From CAZWCE01 sp964632505 (lineage in GTDB: Bacteria > Planctomycetota > Planctomycetia > Pirellulales > Thermoguttaceae), in the NCBI GenBank assembly GCA_964632505.1, contig CAZWCE010000011.1:1-64000 (forward strand): DNA of 64,000 nt, in the 5' to 3' direction. Shown here piece after piece: positions 52,465 to 61,299 of this stretch. A program made the position numbers and the translations under genes. Positions within the stretch are counted from its first letter, which is position 1, and each line of letters starts with the position of its first letter. The notes beneath the pieces are model-generated. The model had not been told where the DNA came from, made no database searches, and was given only the letters and a program-made list of their open reading frames with translations.

Positions 52465-52932
52465 TTCGCGGGCGTCCGATCGCCCCACCTCTTACCACCC
52501 GTATTTTCCCTTCTTTCATCATATCCCCTATTTCCCTCGCATTCCTTCGCCAGGGGGCCGTCGCATGGCTGAAATCGCCGGAAACCCCTTCTCTATCCTT
52601 ATTGCGCCTCTATCCGTATATTATATTTTTTTAGGCACCCGGAATATAGATTTGTTTCCCAAACTGCCTCAGCATTTCGAATCCACGAAACCGACATCGA
52701 TCACACATCTAGAGATAATCCTAGAGGGTTCGTGTTTCGAACCTACCTTGCAATTCCACATGACACGGATCGAGCTGATCGCCGTTGTGCGTCGGGAAGT
52801 AGTTGTGCGTCGGGAAGTATCGGGCGAATCGCTTCCCCTCCTCGACGGCTGAACGTTCGAGCTTTCTCTCTTCTCCTTCACCATTAGCCGGTGGAATCGT
52901 GTTCGGAAAGCAATACGGAGAGACGGAGACCC
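52465..52932 (+). other. Non-coding gap between motB and fliL
   Basis: This stretch of 468 nt interrupts an otherwise compact operon. The left part is AT-rich. It contains an exact 18-bp tandem duplication at 52784-52819. An open frame exists, but it has no ribosome-binding site and no protein-like pattern. Confidence 0.4.
52784..52819 (+). repeat. Exact tandem duplication of 18 bp
   Basis: GTTGTGCGTCGGGAAGTA occurs twice in direct succession (52784-52801 and 52802-52819) in the motB-fliL gap. It is two copies only; slipped-strand replication is the simplest origin. Confidence 0.9.
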
Positions 52933-53517
52933 ATGGCGAAAGAGAAAAAAGAACAACCCACCGAAGAACAGGTCGGTCAGAACGCAAACGCCGCCCCGAA
53001 AAGCATCTTCGGGAGGATGCACCTGTTGCTGATGCTCGCCGGCGTGGTCATCGCCGAGACGGTCGTGGCTTACTTTCTGCTTCCCTCGCCCAACAAGGTG
53101 ACCAGCGAGGTGCAGGCGGCGATGGAAGAGAGCATTCCCGAAGAGCTGCCTTACGACCTCTACGAACCGGACGAAAAAAGCAACATGAAACGGGAGGAAC
53201 AGTTGGAAGTGGACCTCGGGGAATTCACCCTCACCGAAAACGACTCGGCCTCCAACACCACCTCACGACTGCAAATTCATTTTTGGGCGCTGGTCGACAA
53301 GGACAAAGAGGAAGACTTCCTCGCATTGTTCGAAGAACGGAAAAATCGAATCCGGGCCTCGATCCTGGAAATCCTCCGGGCCCGATCGTCCAAAGAGCTC
53401 AAAGACCCGAAATTGGGGTTGATCACAAATCGCATTTTAGTGAAAATCAACAGCATTCTGGGGGAACCTTACGTCGATAACATTATCTACACCGACTTCG
53501 CGTGGGACACGATGTAA
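52933..53517 (+). CDS. fliL: Flagellar basal-body-associated protein FliL
   Basis: A 194-residue membrane protein with a charged cytoplasmic start, one membrane helix (about 28-50, MHLLLMLAGVVIAETVVAYF) and a periplasmic domain ending in NRILVKINSILGEPYVDNII, YTDFAWDTM. FliL rings surround and support MotA/MotB stators. The ATG at 52933 has GGAGA upstream. It is a recognisable but divergent family member, with context (after motB, before fliN) adding weight. Confidence 0.87.
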   Translation: MAKEKKEQPTEEQVGQNANAAPKSIFGRMHLLLMLAGVVIAETVVAYFLLPSPNKVTSEVQAAMEESIPEELPYDLYEPDEKSNMKREEQLEVDLGEFTLTENDSASNTTSRLQIHFWALVDKDKEEDFLALFEERKNRIRASILEILRARSSKELKDPKLGLITNRILVKINSILGEPYVDNIIYTDFAWDTM

Positions 53518-53758
53518 CTTGCCGGCAGAAATCAACGCAACCCCCTAATTATCAAAGACTTACCATCACGCCCACGAACGTCGCGGAAGGGGGAGACCCT
53601 TTCGCGGAACGGCGATTCCAATCCGGCAAAGGCCGATTACACGACGCCCACCTTCAGGAAGCGTCGAACCAGAACAGGCGGTAGAGGAAGATACTCGGAG
53701 AGCATTTTCCTCATTTCAGAGAACGCGACCCCGCCGAAAAGCGACAGGAACGGATTCC

Positions 53759-54601
53759 ATGAGCGACGATAATTCACTCGATCAGAACGAGATCGAACGC
53801 CTGCTTTCGCAAGGCCCCGCCGACGGGGACGACGATGCGAAGGACAATGCATCGGAGGAGAACTCCGAGGCCGGTGCTTCCGATGGACCTTCTGCCGAAG
53901 GGGGGCAGGACAGCAAAGCCGAAGGGGAAGGGGAAGGAAACGCCCTGGATCAGTCGGCCGTCGAAGCCCTCTTCGATGGCGGCGGACAAAAGGAAGAAGC
54001 CTCGACCGAAAGCAGTTCGGGCGAAGGCGAACCGGCCGCCGCCGAGGAAGAAGAAGGCGGCATCATGGCCCAAGACGAGATCGAACAGCTTCTGAACAAA
54101 TCGTCCGGCTCAGCGGAAAAGGAAGAAACCGCCGGCGCCGGGATGGACATGAACGCATTCAACAGCGCCATGGACATGGCCAAGGAAAGTTTCCCCGAGG
54201 AAGGTGCCATGCCGCAGGGAGACTTGGAATACTTGCTCAAACGCGCGGAGAATGCCTTGGATTCGCTGACCACCAATGAAACCGATCTGCCGGCGGAAGT
54301 CGTCGAATTCCAGTTTCCGGAATTCGGGGGTATCGCGCCGAACGCCGATCATGCGACCCTCGACCAGATCAGCGAAGTCGAGCTCGATTTGAAAATCGAA
54401 CTCGGGCGGACCAACATGTATCTTGAGGATGTCCTGAAACTCCGCAAAGGCTCGGTGGTCCCCCTGGATAAATTGGCCGGAGATCCCGTCGACATCTACA
54501 TCAACGGGAGACTACTCGCCCGCGGCGAAGTGCTCGTGATGAACGACAACTTCTGTGTTCGCGTGGCGGAACTGTTGGCCGGAGCCATCCCGATGGAATA
54601 A
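53759..54601 (+). CDS. fliN: Flagellar switch protein FliN with four FliM-like N-terminal motifs
   Basis: A 280-residue protein; FliN is often near 100-140. The last 80 residues (about 200-278) are the SpoA/C-ring domain: VELDLKIELGRTNMYLEDVL, LRKGSVVPLDKLAGDPVDIY, NGRLLARGEVLVMNDNFCVR. The acidic, low-complexity N-terminal part has four copies of a short motif: LDQNEIERLL (7-16), LDQSAVEALF (63-72), MAQDEIEQLL (103-112) and MPQGDLEYLL (151-160). These resemble the LSQ-EIDALL sequence at the N-terminus of FliM and FliY that binds phosphorylated CheY. No fliM gene lies between fliL and this gene, where it is normally found. Confidence 0.92.
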   Translation: MSDDNSLDQNEIERLLSQGPADGDDDAKDNASEENSEAGASDGPSAEGGQDSKAEGEGEGNALDQSAVEALFDGGGQKEEASTESSSGEGEPAAAEEEEGGIMAQDEIEQLLNKSSGSAEKEETAGAGMDMNAFNSAMDMAKESFPEEGAMPQGDLEYLLKRAENALDSLTTNETDLPAEVVEFQFPEFGGIAPNADHATLDQISEVELDLKIELGRTNMYLEDVLKLRKGSVVPLDKLAGDPVDIYINGRLLARGEVLVMNDNFCVRVAELLAGAIPME

Positions 54602-54833
54602 CCCCGACTCCGGAAATATCGCCGGAACGGCACGCCGGCGGTCAAAGCACCATCTCGTGGGAATCTTTCCTCCGGAAGGATTCCCGCCGATATTTTCAGC
54701 AACCGAAAACGGCGGGCATGGACGTCCCCGTATCGATATCGACTTCAGTCGCCGCAAAACTTGAAGATTTTTCAAAGGAAAGTTCTCCACGTTCGAGTTC
54801 GGCGACTCACTTTCGCGACAAAGGAGGGCAAGG

Positions 54834-56360
54834 ATGCCCGAGTCGGAAAACATCACGCGTCACTTCCGGCCGAACTGCGCGGTTTCGGGACGTTTCGCCC
54901 ACCCCCCGGCGTCCCCTCTTCGCCGCTTCGTGTGGAAAAACGTCGTTCTGACGGCGACGATGATCGGGACACTCGCGGTTCCAGCACTCTCGGCAGAAAG
55001 TCAACAGAGTGCTCCCTCCCATCACACGATCGCCACGGTTTCCCCTTCGCAAACCGGCCTTGCCGAAAAGCCCTCCTCGGCCACTTCTTCGCAAATCACT
55101 TTGCAACCTTCTCCCGCGAAAGACGGCACGCAGCAACACGCCACGCCCTATCGAGAAGGGACGGAAACTTCGAGAACCTCGATCCGGTTTCAACCGGACC
55201 GCAAGGAATCCGACGCTGATTCCTCTTCCGCATCTTCCATCCAGCTTGCCGGAGGCCGCGATTCCGGTGTCTCCACCTCGGGTTCCGACTCGGGCCGCCT
55301 TCGGAACCTTGCATCGAGTTTCGGGCCGAAAGCCCCTCCTCCGAGGACATCGCAAGCCTCCTCGTCAGCATCACTTTCCCCCGTCGGCCCCACCAGCCAT
55401 GAAGCGACTCCGGCCGGCAGTGATCAACCTCGGGCAAGCGAGGGAGTGGTGCAACCGCTCTATTCCCGCGAGAACCAGTTCGAGGGATCTCTACGCGATC
55501 GAGAGAACCCGGAATCTCTTCCCACCCATCCCACTGCTCCGGAGAACGTCGCCTTTCCGGAACATCAAGCCCAGTCACCCGCTCCCCCGACGCCAGGTTT
55601 TTCCGACATGAGCGTCCAAGAGTCGACTTCGAGCAACAGCGCCCCTCCCTCCGAGCTGCCCCCCAGCACATCCAGCAGTGCCACCCCCGCCCCCTTGGAA
55701 GAATCGCAACGGGAGACCGGAGAACGTCTCGCCGCGAGAGATTCCCGCAACCGCCCGCCCCCGACGGCGTCGGGCTCCTCCCCCCGGACGAATTCCTCGG
55801 GCGAGAACGAGAATCCGGAAGGTCGCGCTGAAGGGGAACTTCCTCCCTTGAATTTCAGCGACAAGGAGTCGAAAAAGGAATCGAACTTCGAGCATCCCAT
55901 GACGGGCATGGGAACGATGATTCCGGTGATCGGCAGTCTTGTCGTGGTGTTGGGAGTGTTTTTTGCCCTGGCGGTCATCATGCGGCGGGCCCACCCCAAA
56001 GGCATGGCCCAACTGCCCAAGGAAGTCTTCGAAACGCTCGGCCGAGCACCGTTGACCTCCCGGTTGCAGCTCCAACTATTGCGATTGGGAGATCGTCTCA
56101 TCCTCGTGGCGGTCTCGCCGGACGGCGTCGAAACGATCTGCGAAGTGAGCCATCCCGATGAAGTGGTGCATCTGCTGGGGCTTTGCCGACGTCACGAGGA
56201 AAACAGCTCCACCAGCGCTTTTCGGCAAGTGCTCAACCAATTCGCCCAGGAACCGGTCGAAGGAGGCTATTTCGGGACCGACTCCGAGTCCCTCTCTTCC
56301 GAATCGATCCCTCCGATGACCTCCTCGGCGAATTATCACAGAAGCGAGGGCAGTGCATGA
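54834..56360 (+). CDS. fliO: Flagellar export protein FliO with a long low-complexity domain
   Basis: A 508-residue protein identified as FliO by position (between fliN and fliP) and by its C-terminal part. A membrane helix lies at about 362-385 (MIPVIGSLVVVLGVFFALAV), followed by a FliO-like cytoplasmic domain (APLTSRLQLQLLRLGDRLIL, VAVSPDGVETICEV). Residues 40-360 are Ser/Pro/Thr/Gln-rich and probably disordered; a likely signal sequence ends at about 53 (VPALSA). FliO is commonly 100-250 residues. FliO aids FliP ring assembly. AAGGAGG lies 8 nt before the ATG. It overlaps fliP by 4 nt. Confidence 0.85.
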   Translation: MPESENITRHFRPNCAVSGRFAHPPASPLRRFVWKNVVLTATMIGTLAVPALSAESQQSAPSHHTIATVSPSQTGLAEKPSSATSSQITLQPSPAKDGTQQHATPYREGTETSRTSIRFQPDRKESDADSSSASSIQLAGGRDSGVSTSGSDSGRLRNLASSFGPKAPPPRTSQASSSASLSPVGPTSHEATPAGSDQPRASEGVVQPLYSRENQFEGSLRDRENPESLPTHPTAPENVAFPEHQAQSPAPPTPGFSDMSVQESTSSNSAPPSELPPSTSSSATPAPLEESQRETGERLAARDSRNRPPPTASGSSPRTNSSGENENPEGRAEGELPPLNFSDKESKKESNFEHPMTGMGTMIPVIGSLVVVLGVFFALAVIMRRAHPKGMAQLPKEVFETLGRAPLTSRLQLQLLRLGDRLILVAVSPDGVETICEVSHPDEVVHLLGLCRRHEENSSTSAFRQVLNQFAQEPVEGGYFGTDSESLSSESIPPMTSSANYHRSEGSA

Positions 56361-57307
56361 AGGCGGTTTCTCTGGAATCGAAAACACAACGACTGGAGCG
56401 ATGGACTCGCCCCTTGCTGGTGGTGATTGCCCTGGTGTGGTTCGGCGTGCTCAGCTCTTCACCCGCCGGAGGACAACAGGCGGGCCTGCAACCGATGCAA
56501 CAAACCACCGAGCAGAAGACAATCGACCCGGAAGGCGAAACAACCCGCACGGCGATTTCTTCTCCGGCCGAGGTCCCGAGCGGTGAGGTCGGTCGTCTCG
56601 AAATGTCGGTGGAGCCGTATTTGCGAAACGGGCCGGAATTCATGACCGATCCCGACGGCATGGTTTCCACCCTCCAGATCATGCTCATCCTGACCGTGTT
56701 GACGCTCTCTCCCTCGATCGTCATCATGACCACCTCCTTCGTGCGGATCATCGTCGTCTTGGGACTCCTCCGTCAGGCGATCGGCACCGCCCAACTGCCT
56801 CCCACCCAAGTCATCACCTCCCTGGCTCTCTTCCTCACGTTATTGATCATGACCCCGGTCTGGTCGCAAGTTTATGAAGAATCGATCCTTCCCTACACCC
56901 AGCGGGAAATCGGGTTGGAAGAGGCATGGGAAAAAGGGGAATTTCCCATCCGACGCTTCATGAGTATGCAGATCCATCGCACCGGGAACACCGACGACAT
57001 CCTGCTCTTCATGAAGTACATCCCCGACGCCCCCACTCCCACCGGATATGAAGATGTCCCCTGGCGGGCATTGCTGCCGGCCTACATGCTCAGCGAACTG
57101 AAGACCGCGTTTCTGATCGGGTTTCAGATCTATCTGCCCTTTCTGATCCTCGACATCGTCATCGCGGCCGTCATGGTCTCGATGGGCATGATGATGCTGC
57201 CGCCGGTGGTTGTTTCGCTACCGTTCAAAATCATGCTTTTCGTGCTGCTCGATGGTTGGCGACTGGTCGTCGGCATGCTCCTGGAAAGTTTCGCTTGGTA
57301 TGTCTGA
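56357..57307 (+). CDS. fliP: Flagellar export gate protein FliP
   Basis: A 316-residue core export-gate protein with a signal peptide (about 18-40), as usual for FliP. Signature segments are IVIMTTSFVRIIVVLGLLRQ, GTAQLPPTQVITSLALFLT, PAYMLSELKTAFLIGFQIYL and MVSMGMMMLPPVVVSLPFK. FliP pentamers with FliQ and FliR form the export channel. The ATG overlaps the fliO stop (ATGA). A gap of 243 nt separates it from fliQ. Confidence 0.97.
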   Translation: MKAVSLESKTQRLERWTRPLLVVIALVWFGVLSSSPAGGQQAGLQPMQQTTEQKTIDPEGETTRTAISSPAEVPSGEVGRLEMSVEPYLRNGPEFMTDPDGMVSTLQIMLILTVLTLSPSIVIMTTSFVRIIVVLGLLRQAIGTAQLPPTQVITSLALFLTLLIMTPVWSQVYEESILPYTQREIGLEEAWEKGEFPIRRFMSMQIHRTGNTDDILLFMKYIPDAPTPTGYEDVPWRALLPAYMLSELKTAFLIGFQIYLPFLILDIVIAAVMVSMGMMMLPPVVVSLPFKIMLFVLLDGWRLVVGMLLESFAWYV

Positions 57308-57550
57308 CGTTTCCCTTCTCGCCTTGCGCGAACTACCTGTGAAAAAAGACCTCGTGCCGTGTTTCGATCTCGGCCGTGCGACAATAGATTGTTGCCGTGC
57401 TTGAGCGAAAGCCCCTGTTTCACCGAGCGGCCCGCTTCGGCGGTCCGGTAACGACACCGCCTATTATTGAGCTTGCATCCATAGTGAACCCAGGGCTCCT
57501 ACGGATGCGAACATGAATCGACCTTGCATTCATCTCGGGAGAATATTCGA

Positions 57551-57820
57551 ATGGAACCGCAAATCGCTGTCGACCTCGGACGCCAAGCCATTTGGATGGC
57601 CCTATTGATCGGAAGCCCCGTTCTTCTGGCGGGGATGGCGGTCGGATTGGTGATCGGCCTTTTTCAATCGCTCACGCAAATCCAGGAACAGTCGGTCGCC
57701 ATGATCGGAAAGATCATTATCATGGTTCTCGCCGTGGCTTATCTCCTTTCCTGGATGACCATCAAGATGCTCGATTACTCCCACGAATTAATCGCCGAAA
57801 TCCCTTCCCGACTCTACTGA
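57551..57820 (+). CDS. fliQ: Flagellar export gate protein FliQ
   Basis: An 89-residue protein with two membrane helices (about 13-38 and 50-75). Family sequence: DLGRQAIWMALLIGSPVLLA, VGLVIGLFQSLTQIQEQS. Four copies line the export gate with FliP and FliR. The ATG at 57551 has GGGAGA upstream. Normal length. Confidence 0.95.
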   Translation: MEPQIAVDLGRQAIWMALLIGSPVLLAGMAVGLVIGLFQSLTQIQEQSVAMIGKIIIMVLAVAYLLSWMTIKMLDYSHELIAEIPSRLY

Positions 57821-57845
57821 TCCGTTTCGACGGCCGGAAAAACCC

Positions 57846-58649
57846 ATGGACTGGCTGCAACTTCTCGACACCTCCCGCGTTCTGGTCTTCTCGCTCGTGC
57901 TGACACGGGTCAGTGGCCTCGTGGTCACCGCGCCGGTCTTCGGCGAAGGCAGCATGCCGGTTCGGGTCCGGGCCCTATTGGCCTTTTCCCTCGCCTTGTT
58001 GATCATGCCTTCGCAGTGGTGCCTCGATGTGACCGAGCCACCGAATCTGGTGATGTACGCGATCTACATCGGTGCGGAGTTGATCATCGGGATGTCACTG
58101 GGGGTGGGATTGCGCATCTTCTTCTCGGGAGCCTATCTCGCCGGAGGTTTGGTCGGACGCATCGGCGGATTGATGGTCGCCGATATTTTCGATCCCTCCA
58201 CGGGCATGAACATTCCGATTTTCTCCCGATTTCTATACATGCTTACTCTATCGGTCTATCTTATTATCGGCGGGCATCGCGTCCTCATGGCCGGTTTGCT
58301 CGACACCTTCGTCACGATTCCCCCCGGAGCGGTCGCCATCCCCACGACGATCGGCAAAGCGTTCCTTTCCATCCTCTCGATGTCGTTCCAACTCGGCGTC
58401 CGTGCCGCCGGCCCCGCGACCGTCGCCCTTTTGCTCGCCACGCTCGTGATGGGTCTGATGGGCCGGGCCGTCCCCCAGTTGAACATCATGTCGCTCGGCT
58501 TCGGTCTCAATACGATGATTCTCTGCGTCATGATGACGATGACCCTCGGTGCCGCGATCTACTGCTTCCAGCACCAGATCGGCGACGCCATGGAACTGAT
58601 GTGCGATGCCCTTCATGCCCCGTTACGAAACGAATACTTCGCGTGGTAA
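57846..58649 (+). CDS. fliR: Flagellar export gate protein FliR
   Basis: A 267-residue membrane protein with about six helices. Typical stretches are VLTRVSGLVVTAPVFGEGSM, PVRVRALLAFSLALLIMP, GRIGGLMVADIFDPSTGMNI, and LGVRAAGPATVALLLATLVM followed by GRAVPQLNIMSLGFGLNT. FliR completes the FliP5Q4R1 gate. It begins 26 nt after fliQ. Confidence 0.96.
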   Translation: MDWLQLLDTSRVLVFSLVLTRVSGLVVTAPVFGEGSMPVRVRALLAFSLALLIMPSQWCLDVTEPPNLVMYAIYIGAELIIGMSLGVGLRIFFSGAYLAGGLVGRIGGLMVADIFDPSTGMNIPIFSRFLYMLTLSVYLIIGGHRVLMAGLLDTFVTIPPGAVAIPTTIGKAFLSILSMSFQLGVRAAGPATVALLLATLVMGLMGRAVPQLNIMSLGFGLNTMILCVMMTMTLGAAIYCFQHQIGDAMELMCDALHAPLRNEYFAW

Positions 58650-58717
58650 TCCGTTCGGGGAACCCCCGCGCCGTGCAGCTCACCCAATAACGTTCGCAAT
58701 GATGTTAGGCAGTATCC

Positions 58718-59803
58718 ATGCCCGGTGAAGACAAAACCGAAGAACCAACCCCAAGAAGAAGGCAGCAGGCCCGGGAAAAGGGCCAGGTCGCCAAAAGCCA
58801 GGACCTCGCGCAGGCGTTTTTGCTTGTCATCGCGATCATCCTCCTGATGACCCTCGGCAAGGAGCTCGTCGAATTCCTGGGGAAGTATACCAAGCACCAA
58901 CTCGGCGACGACGCCTGGCTGGTCGGCGACTTCGATTTTCTCATGTCCCAGTGCTACGGAGCCTTCCAGGAATTCTTCCGGCGAGTCGTGCTCATCATGG
59001 TGATTCTCCTGGTGACGGCCGTGGCGGTCAACCTCTTTCAGATCGGCTGGATGTTCTTGCCCGAAAAGCTCGCCTTCGACTTCTCGCGGCTCAACCCCAT
59101 CAAGGGCTTCCAAAACATCTTCTCGCTGAGCAAATTCGTTCAATTGGGCTTCAGTATGCTGAAACTGCCCATCATTGTGGGGGTCGCCTTCTTTTCCCTC
59201 TATTCCGAGGTCCACACCGTCATGGAACTCACCGGGACCGACGTCCGGCAGATCGCCGCCTATCTGATCACGACGTTGCTTTGGACCGCGCTGAAGATCG
59301 CCATCGCTTTGTTGATCCTCGCGATTCTTGATTACATGTATCAGTACTGGAAGCATGAACAGGATCTCAAAATGAGTCCCGACGAGGTGAAGGAGGAGAT
59401 GAAACAGACCTACGGGAATCCGGAAATCATGGGAAAACGGAAGAATCTCCAACGGGAGATGGCGATGGACAGGATGGGCAACGCCGTGCCGGATGCCGAT
59501 GTCGTGGTGACCAATCCGACCGAGTTGGCGGTCGCGCTGAAATACGACGCGGACAAGATGGCCGCCCCGGTGGTGGTCGCCAAAGGCGCCGGTTTCGCGG
59601 CTCAACGCATCCGCCGACTCGCGCTGGAACACGGCGTCCCCATCGTTGAGAAGAAACCGCTGGCCCAGGCTTTGTACCGCGAAGTCGAAATCGACCAGCC
59701 GATTCCCGCCGACAAATACGCCGCCGTCGCCGAAGTGCTCGCCTATGTCTACCAGCTCCAAGGGAAGACCGTCCCGAACACTCCCGGCCAGAGCGCCGCG
59801 TAA
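58718..59803 (+). CDS. flhB: Flagellar export switch protein FlhB, NPTE cleavage site
   Basis: A 361-residue protein with four membrane helices and a cytoplasmic domain that sets substrate class. The N-terminus EDKTEEPTPRRRQQAREKGQ, the loop SRLNPIKGFQNIFS and the segment KMSPDEVKEEMKQTYGNPE are hallmarks. The autocleavage motif at 266-269 is NPTE, where the canonical form is NPTH; Asn266 and Pro267, needed for cleavage, are kept. The conserved TELAVALKYD and PIVEKKPLAQALY follow. It is the last gene of the plus-strand flagellar run. Confidence 0.96.
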   Translation: MPGEDKTEEPTPRRRQQAREKGQVAKSQDLAQAFLLVIAIILLMTLGKELVEFLGKYTKHQLGDDAWLVGDFDFLMSQCYGAFQEFFRRVVLIMVILLVTAVAVNLFQIGWMFLPEKLAFDFSRLNPIKGFQNIFSLSKFVQLGFSMLKLPIIVGVAFFSLYSEVHTVMELTGTDVRQIAAYLITTLLWTALKIAIALLILAILDYMYQYWKHEQDLKMSPDEVKEEMKQTYGNPEIMGKRKNLQREMAMDRMGNAVPDADVVVTNPTELAVALKYDADKMAAPVVVAKGAGFAAQRIRRLALEHGVPIVEKKPLAQALYREVEIDQPIPADKYAAVAEVLAYVYQLQGKTVPNTPGQSAA

Positions 59804-59863
59804 TTCCTAGCAAGGACAGGATTCCTCGCCGGAAGAGAAAAACGACGGGAACTCCCGTTGCGA

Positions 59864-61021
59864 TCATTCCTCCGAGGAGGCTAAGGCATAGCCGTATCGC
59901 TCGAAATACCCTCTCCACCGTCGGGCGATCGCTTCTCGGATTTGAGGAGAAACGGCGTATCGATTCTTGCGGTAGTCCCGCTGGCTTTCGGCGAACGTCG
60001 CGAATCGTTCTTTCGCTCTCTCGAAGCCCGAAAGTCCCAAACGCCGGTAGGCATCGCCGAGCACCTCCATGGGCGAGCGGACCAGATCTTCATACGCCAC
60101 ATCGACGATCTGATCCTCGGCGAGCAATGCGCGATCCGACTCGAACGCCCCGTACATTGTCTCGAATGTTTCGAAGATGTATTCCTCGAGCCCCTCCCCC
60201 GTGGGCACTTGGAAGCCATGGTCGCGCGACATCTGCATCCAGAGGTTTCGCGTCGAGGGGAAGAGCACGTAGGGATCCCGGTGGAGGTGGAGAAACTTCG
60301 CACGCGGATAACGCTCCAGCAGCGTGCGAATCCGGCAGGTGTGCGGTGGCGATTTCACGACCACCCGTCGCGGGGAAATCACCGTCAAACAACGCAGGAA
60401 GCGATCCAAGGCATCGAGCCATTGGCGGCGTTGGTCGTCGGAAAGCGAGCGAAGCGTCAAATACTCCGAATCGGCCGGGGGAAGATTCGGGAACATGATG
60501 TGCAGATACGGCGACGGTACGCCCATGTTGCACAGGGCGAATTCATCCTCCTGGGGGCGATCGAACCCGACCGCCATATTGTCCATCGGACGTTTCTTCG
60601 GGAGCAGGAAGGAGAGCGTCGGTCGAAGGATCTTGCGTGTCAGCAAGAAGTGGGTCGGCGCAAAACAGGCATAGCTGTCGGGATACGTGAACTGTTGATC
60701 ACGTATGATGTACTCGTGGAGCAGTGTCGTTCCGCTGCGCCAGTGACCGATGATGAAGACGGGATCGTCGACCAGAGGCGTCTCGGCGACTTTTCGACTC
60801 CAGAACAACCGCTGTGTCGAGGCGAGGGCCGAATTCACGAGTCCAAGGGCCGTCATGAAGGTCGCCATCGGAATGCGACTCGGCGAAACCGCGAAACGAT
60901 GCCGCCGGAGCGCTCGGGCGATGCTCGGAAAATTGATGCCGTTCCATACCCGGAGCGTCATAAGATGGGCCGCCTGGCCGCCTTTTTCTTCACGCTTCTC
61001 GGGGGAGGGCTTCTGAGACAT
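59864..61021 (-). CDS. Sulfotransferase-family protein
   Basis: A 385-residue PAPS-dependent sulfotransferase-like protein. The 5'-phosphosulfate-binding loop is GHWRSGTTLLHEY (92-104), and the 3'-phosphate-binding region is around VVVKSPPHTCRIRTLLERYP, then LHLHRDPYVLFPSTRNLW. Such enzymes move sulfate from PAPS to sugars, lipids or proteins. There is no clear signal peptide. It lies between flhB and flgD, splitting the flagellar genes, and converges with flhB (60-nt gap). A role in sulfating a surface or flagellar glycan would be inference from position only. Confidence 0.86.
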   Translation of the reverse strand: MSQKPSPEKREEKGGQAAHLMTLRVWNGINFPSIARALRRHRFAVSPSRIPMATFMTALGLVNSALASTQRLFWSRKVAETPLVDDPVFIIGHWRSGTTLLHEYIIRDQQFTYPDSYACFAPTHFLLTRKILRPTLSFLLPKKRPMDNMAVGFDRPQEDEFALCNMGVPSPYLHIMFPNLPPADSEYLTLRSLSDDQRRQWLDALDRFLRCLTVISPRRVVVKSPPHTCRIRTLLERYPRAKFLHLHRDPYVLFPSTRNLWMQMSRDHGFQVPTGEGLEEYIFETFETMYGAFESDRALLAEDQIVDVAYEDLVRSPMEVLGDAYRRLGLSGFERAKERFATFAESQRDYRKNRYAVSPQIREAIARRWRGYFERYGYALASSEE

Positions 61022-61243
61022 GGGACCATCTTTCCAGCGTTATCGCAGATAGAAGAAGGCCGAAATCACAGGGAGCTTGTCGCTTGCATTCTCGGCGCAT
61101 CGGGCAAACAATCGATTATACCCGCCTTGCGGAATATTCCAAGGGAACGCAACGCCTCGACCGGTGCTTGCCGCCCCTGCATCGCCGAAATCGCGACATC
61201 CGCGGGAACCGACGGTGATCGGCCCGCTGAAATCGAGTGGAGG

Positions 61244-61278
61244 GAAAAAACCGCAGGCGCCGTTCAAACAAGCGGTCG
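61244..61278 (-). terminator. Candidate terminator of the motE-fliK-flgD group
   Basis: On the minus strand ACCGC (61276-61272) pairs with GCGGT (61254-61250), followed by TTTTTTCC. The stem is short with a loop of about 17 nt. It lies about 25 nt after the flgD stop. Confidence 0.45.
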
Positions 61279-61299
61279 CCGTCATTTCTTGTTCGGCTG

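Noticed and set aside
52565..52852. Small open frame in the motB-fliL gap
   Set aside because: No ribosome-binding site. The repeated VVRREV at its end only mirrors the 18-bp tandem duplication.
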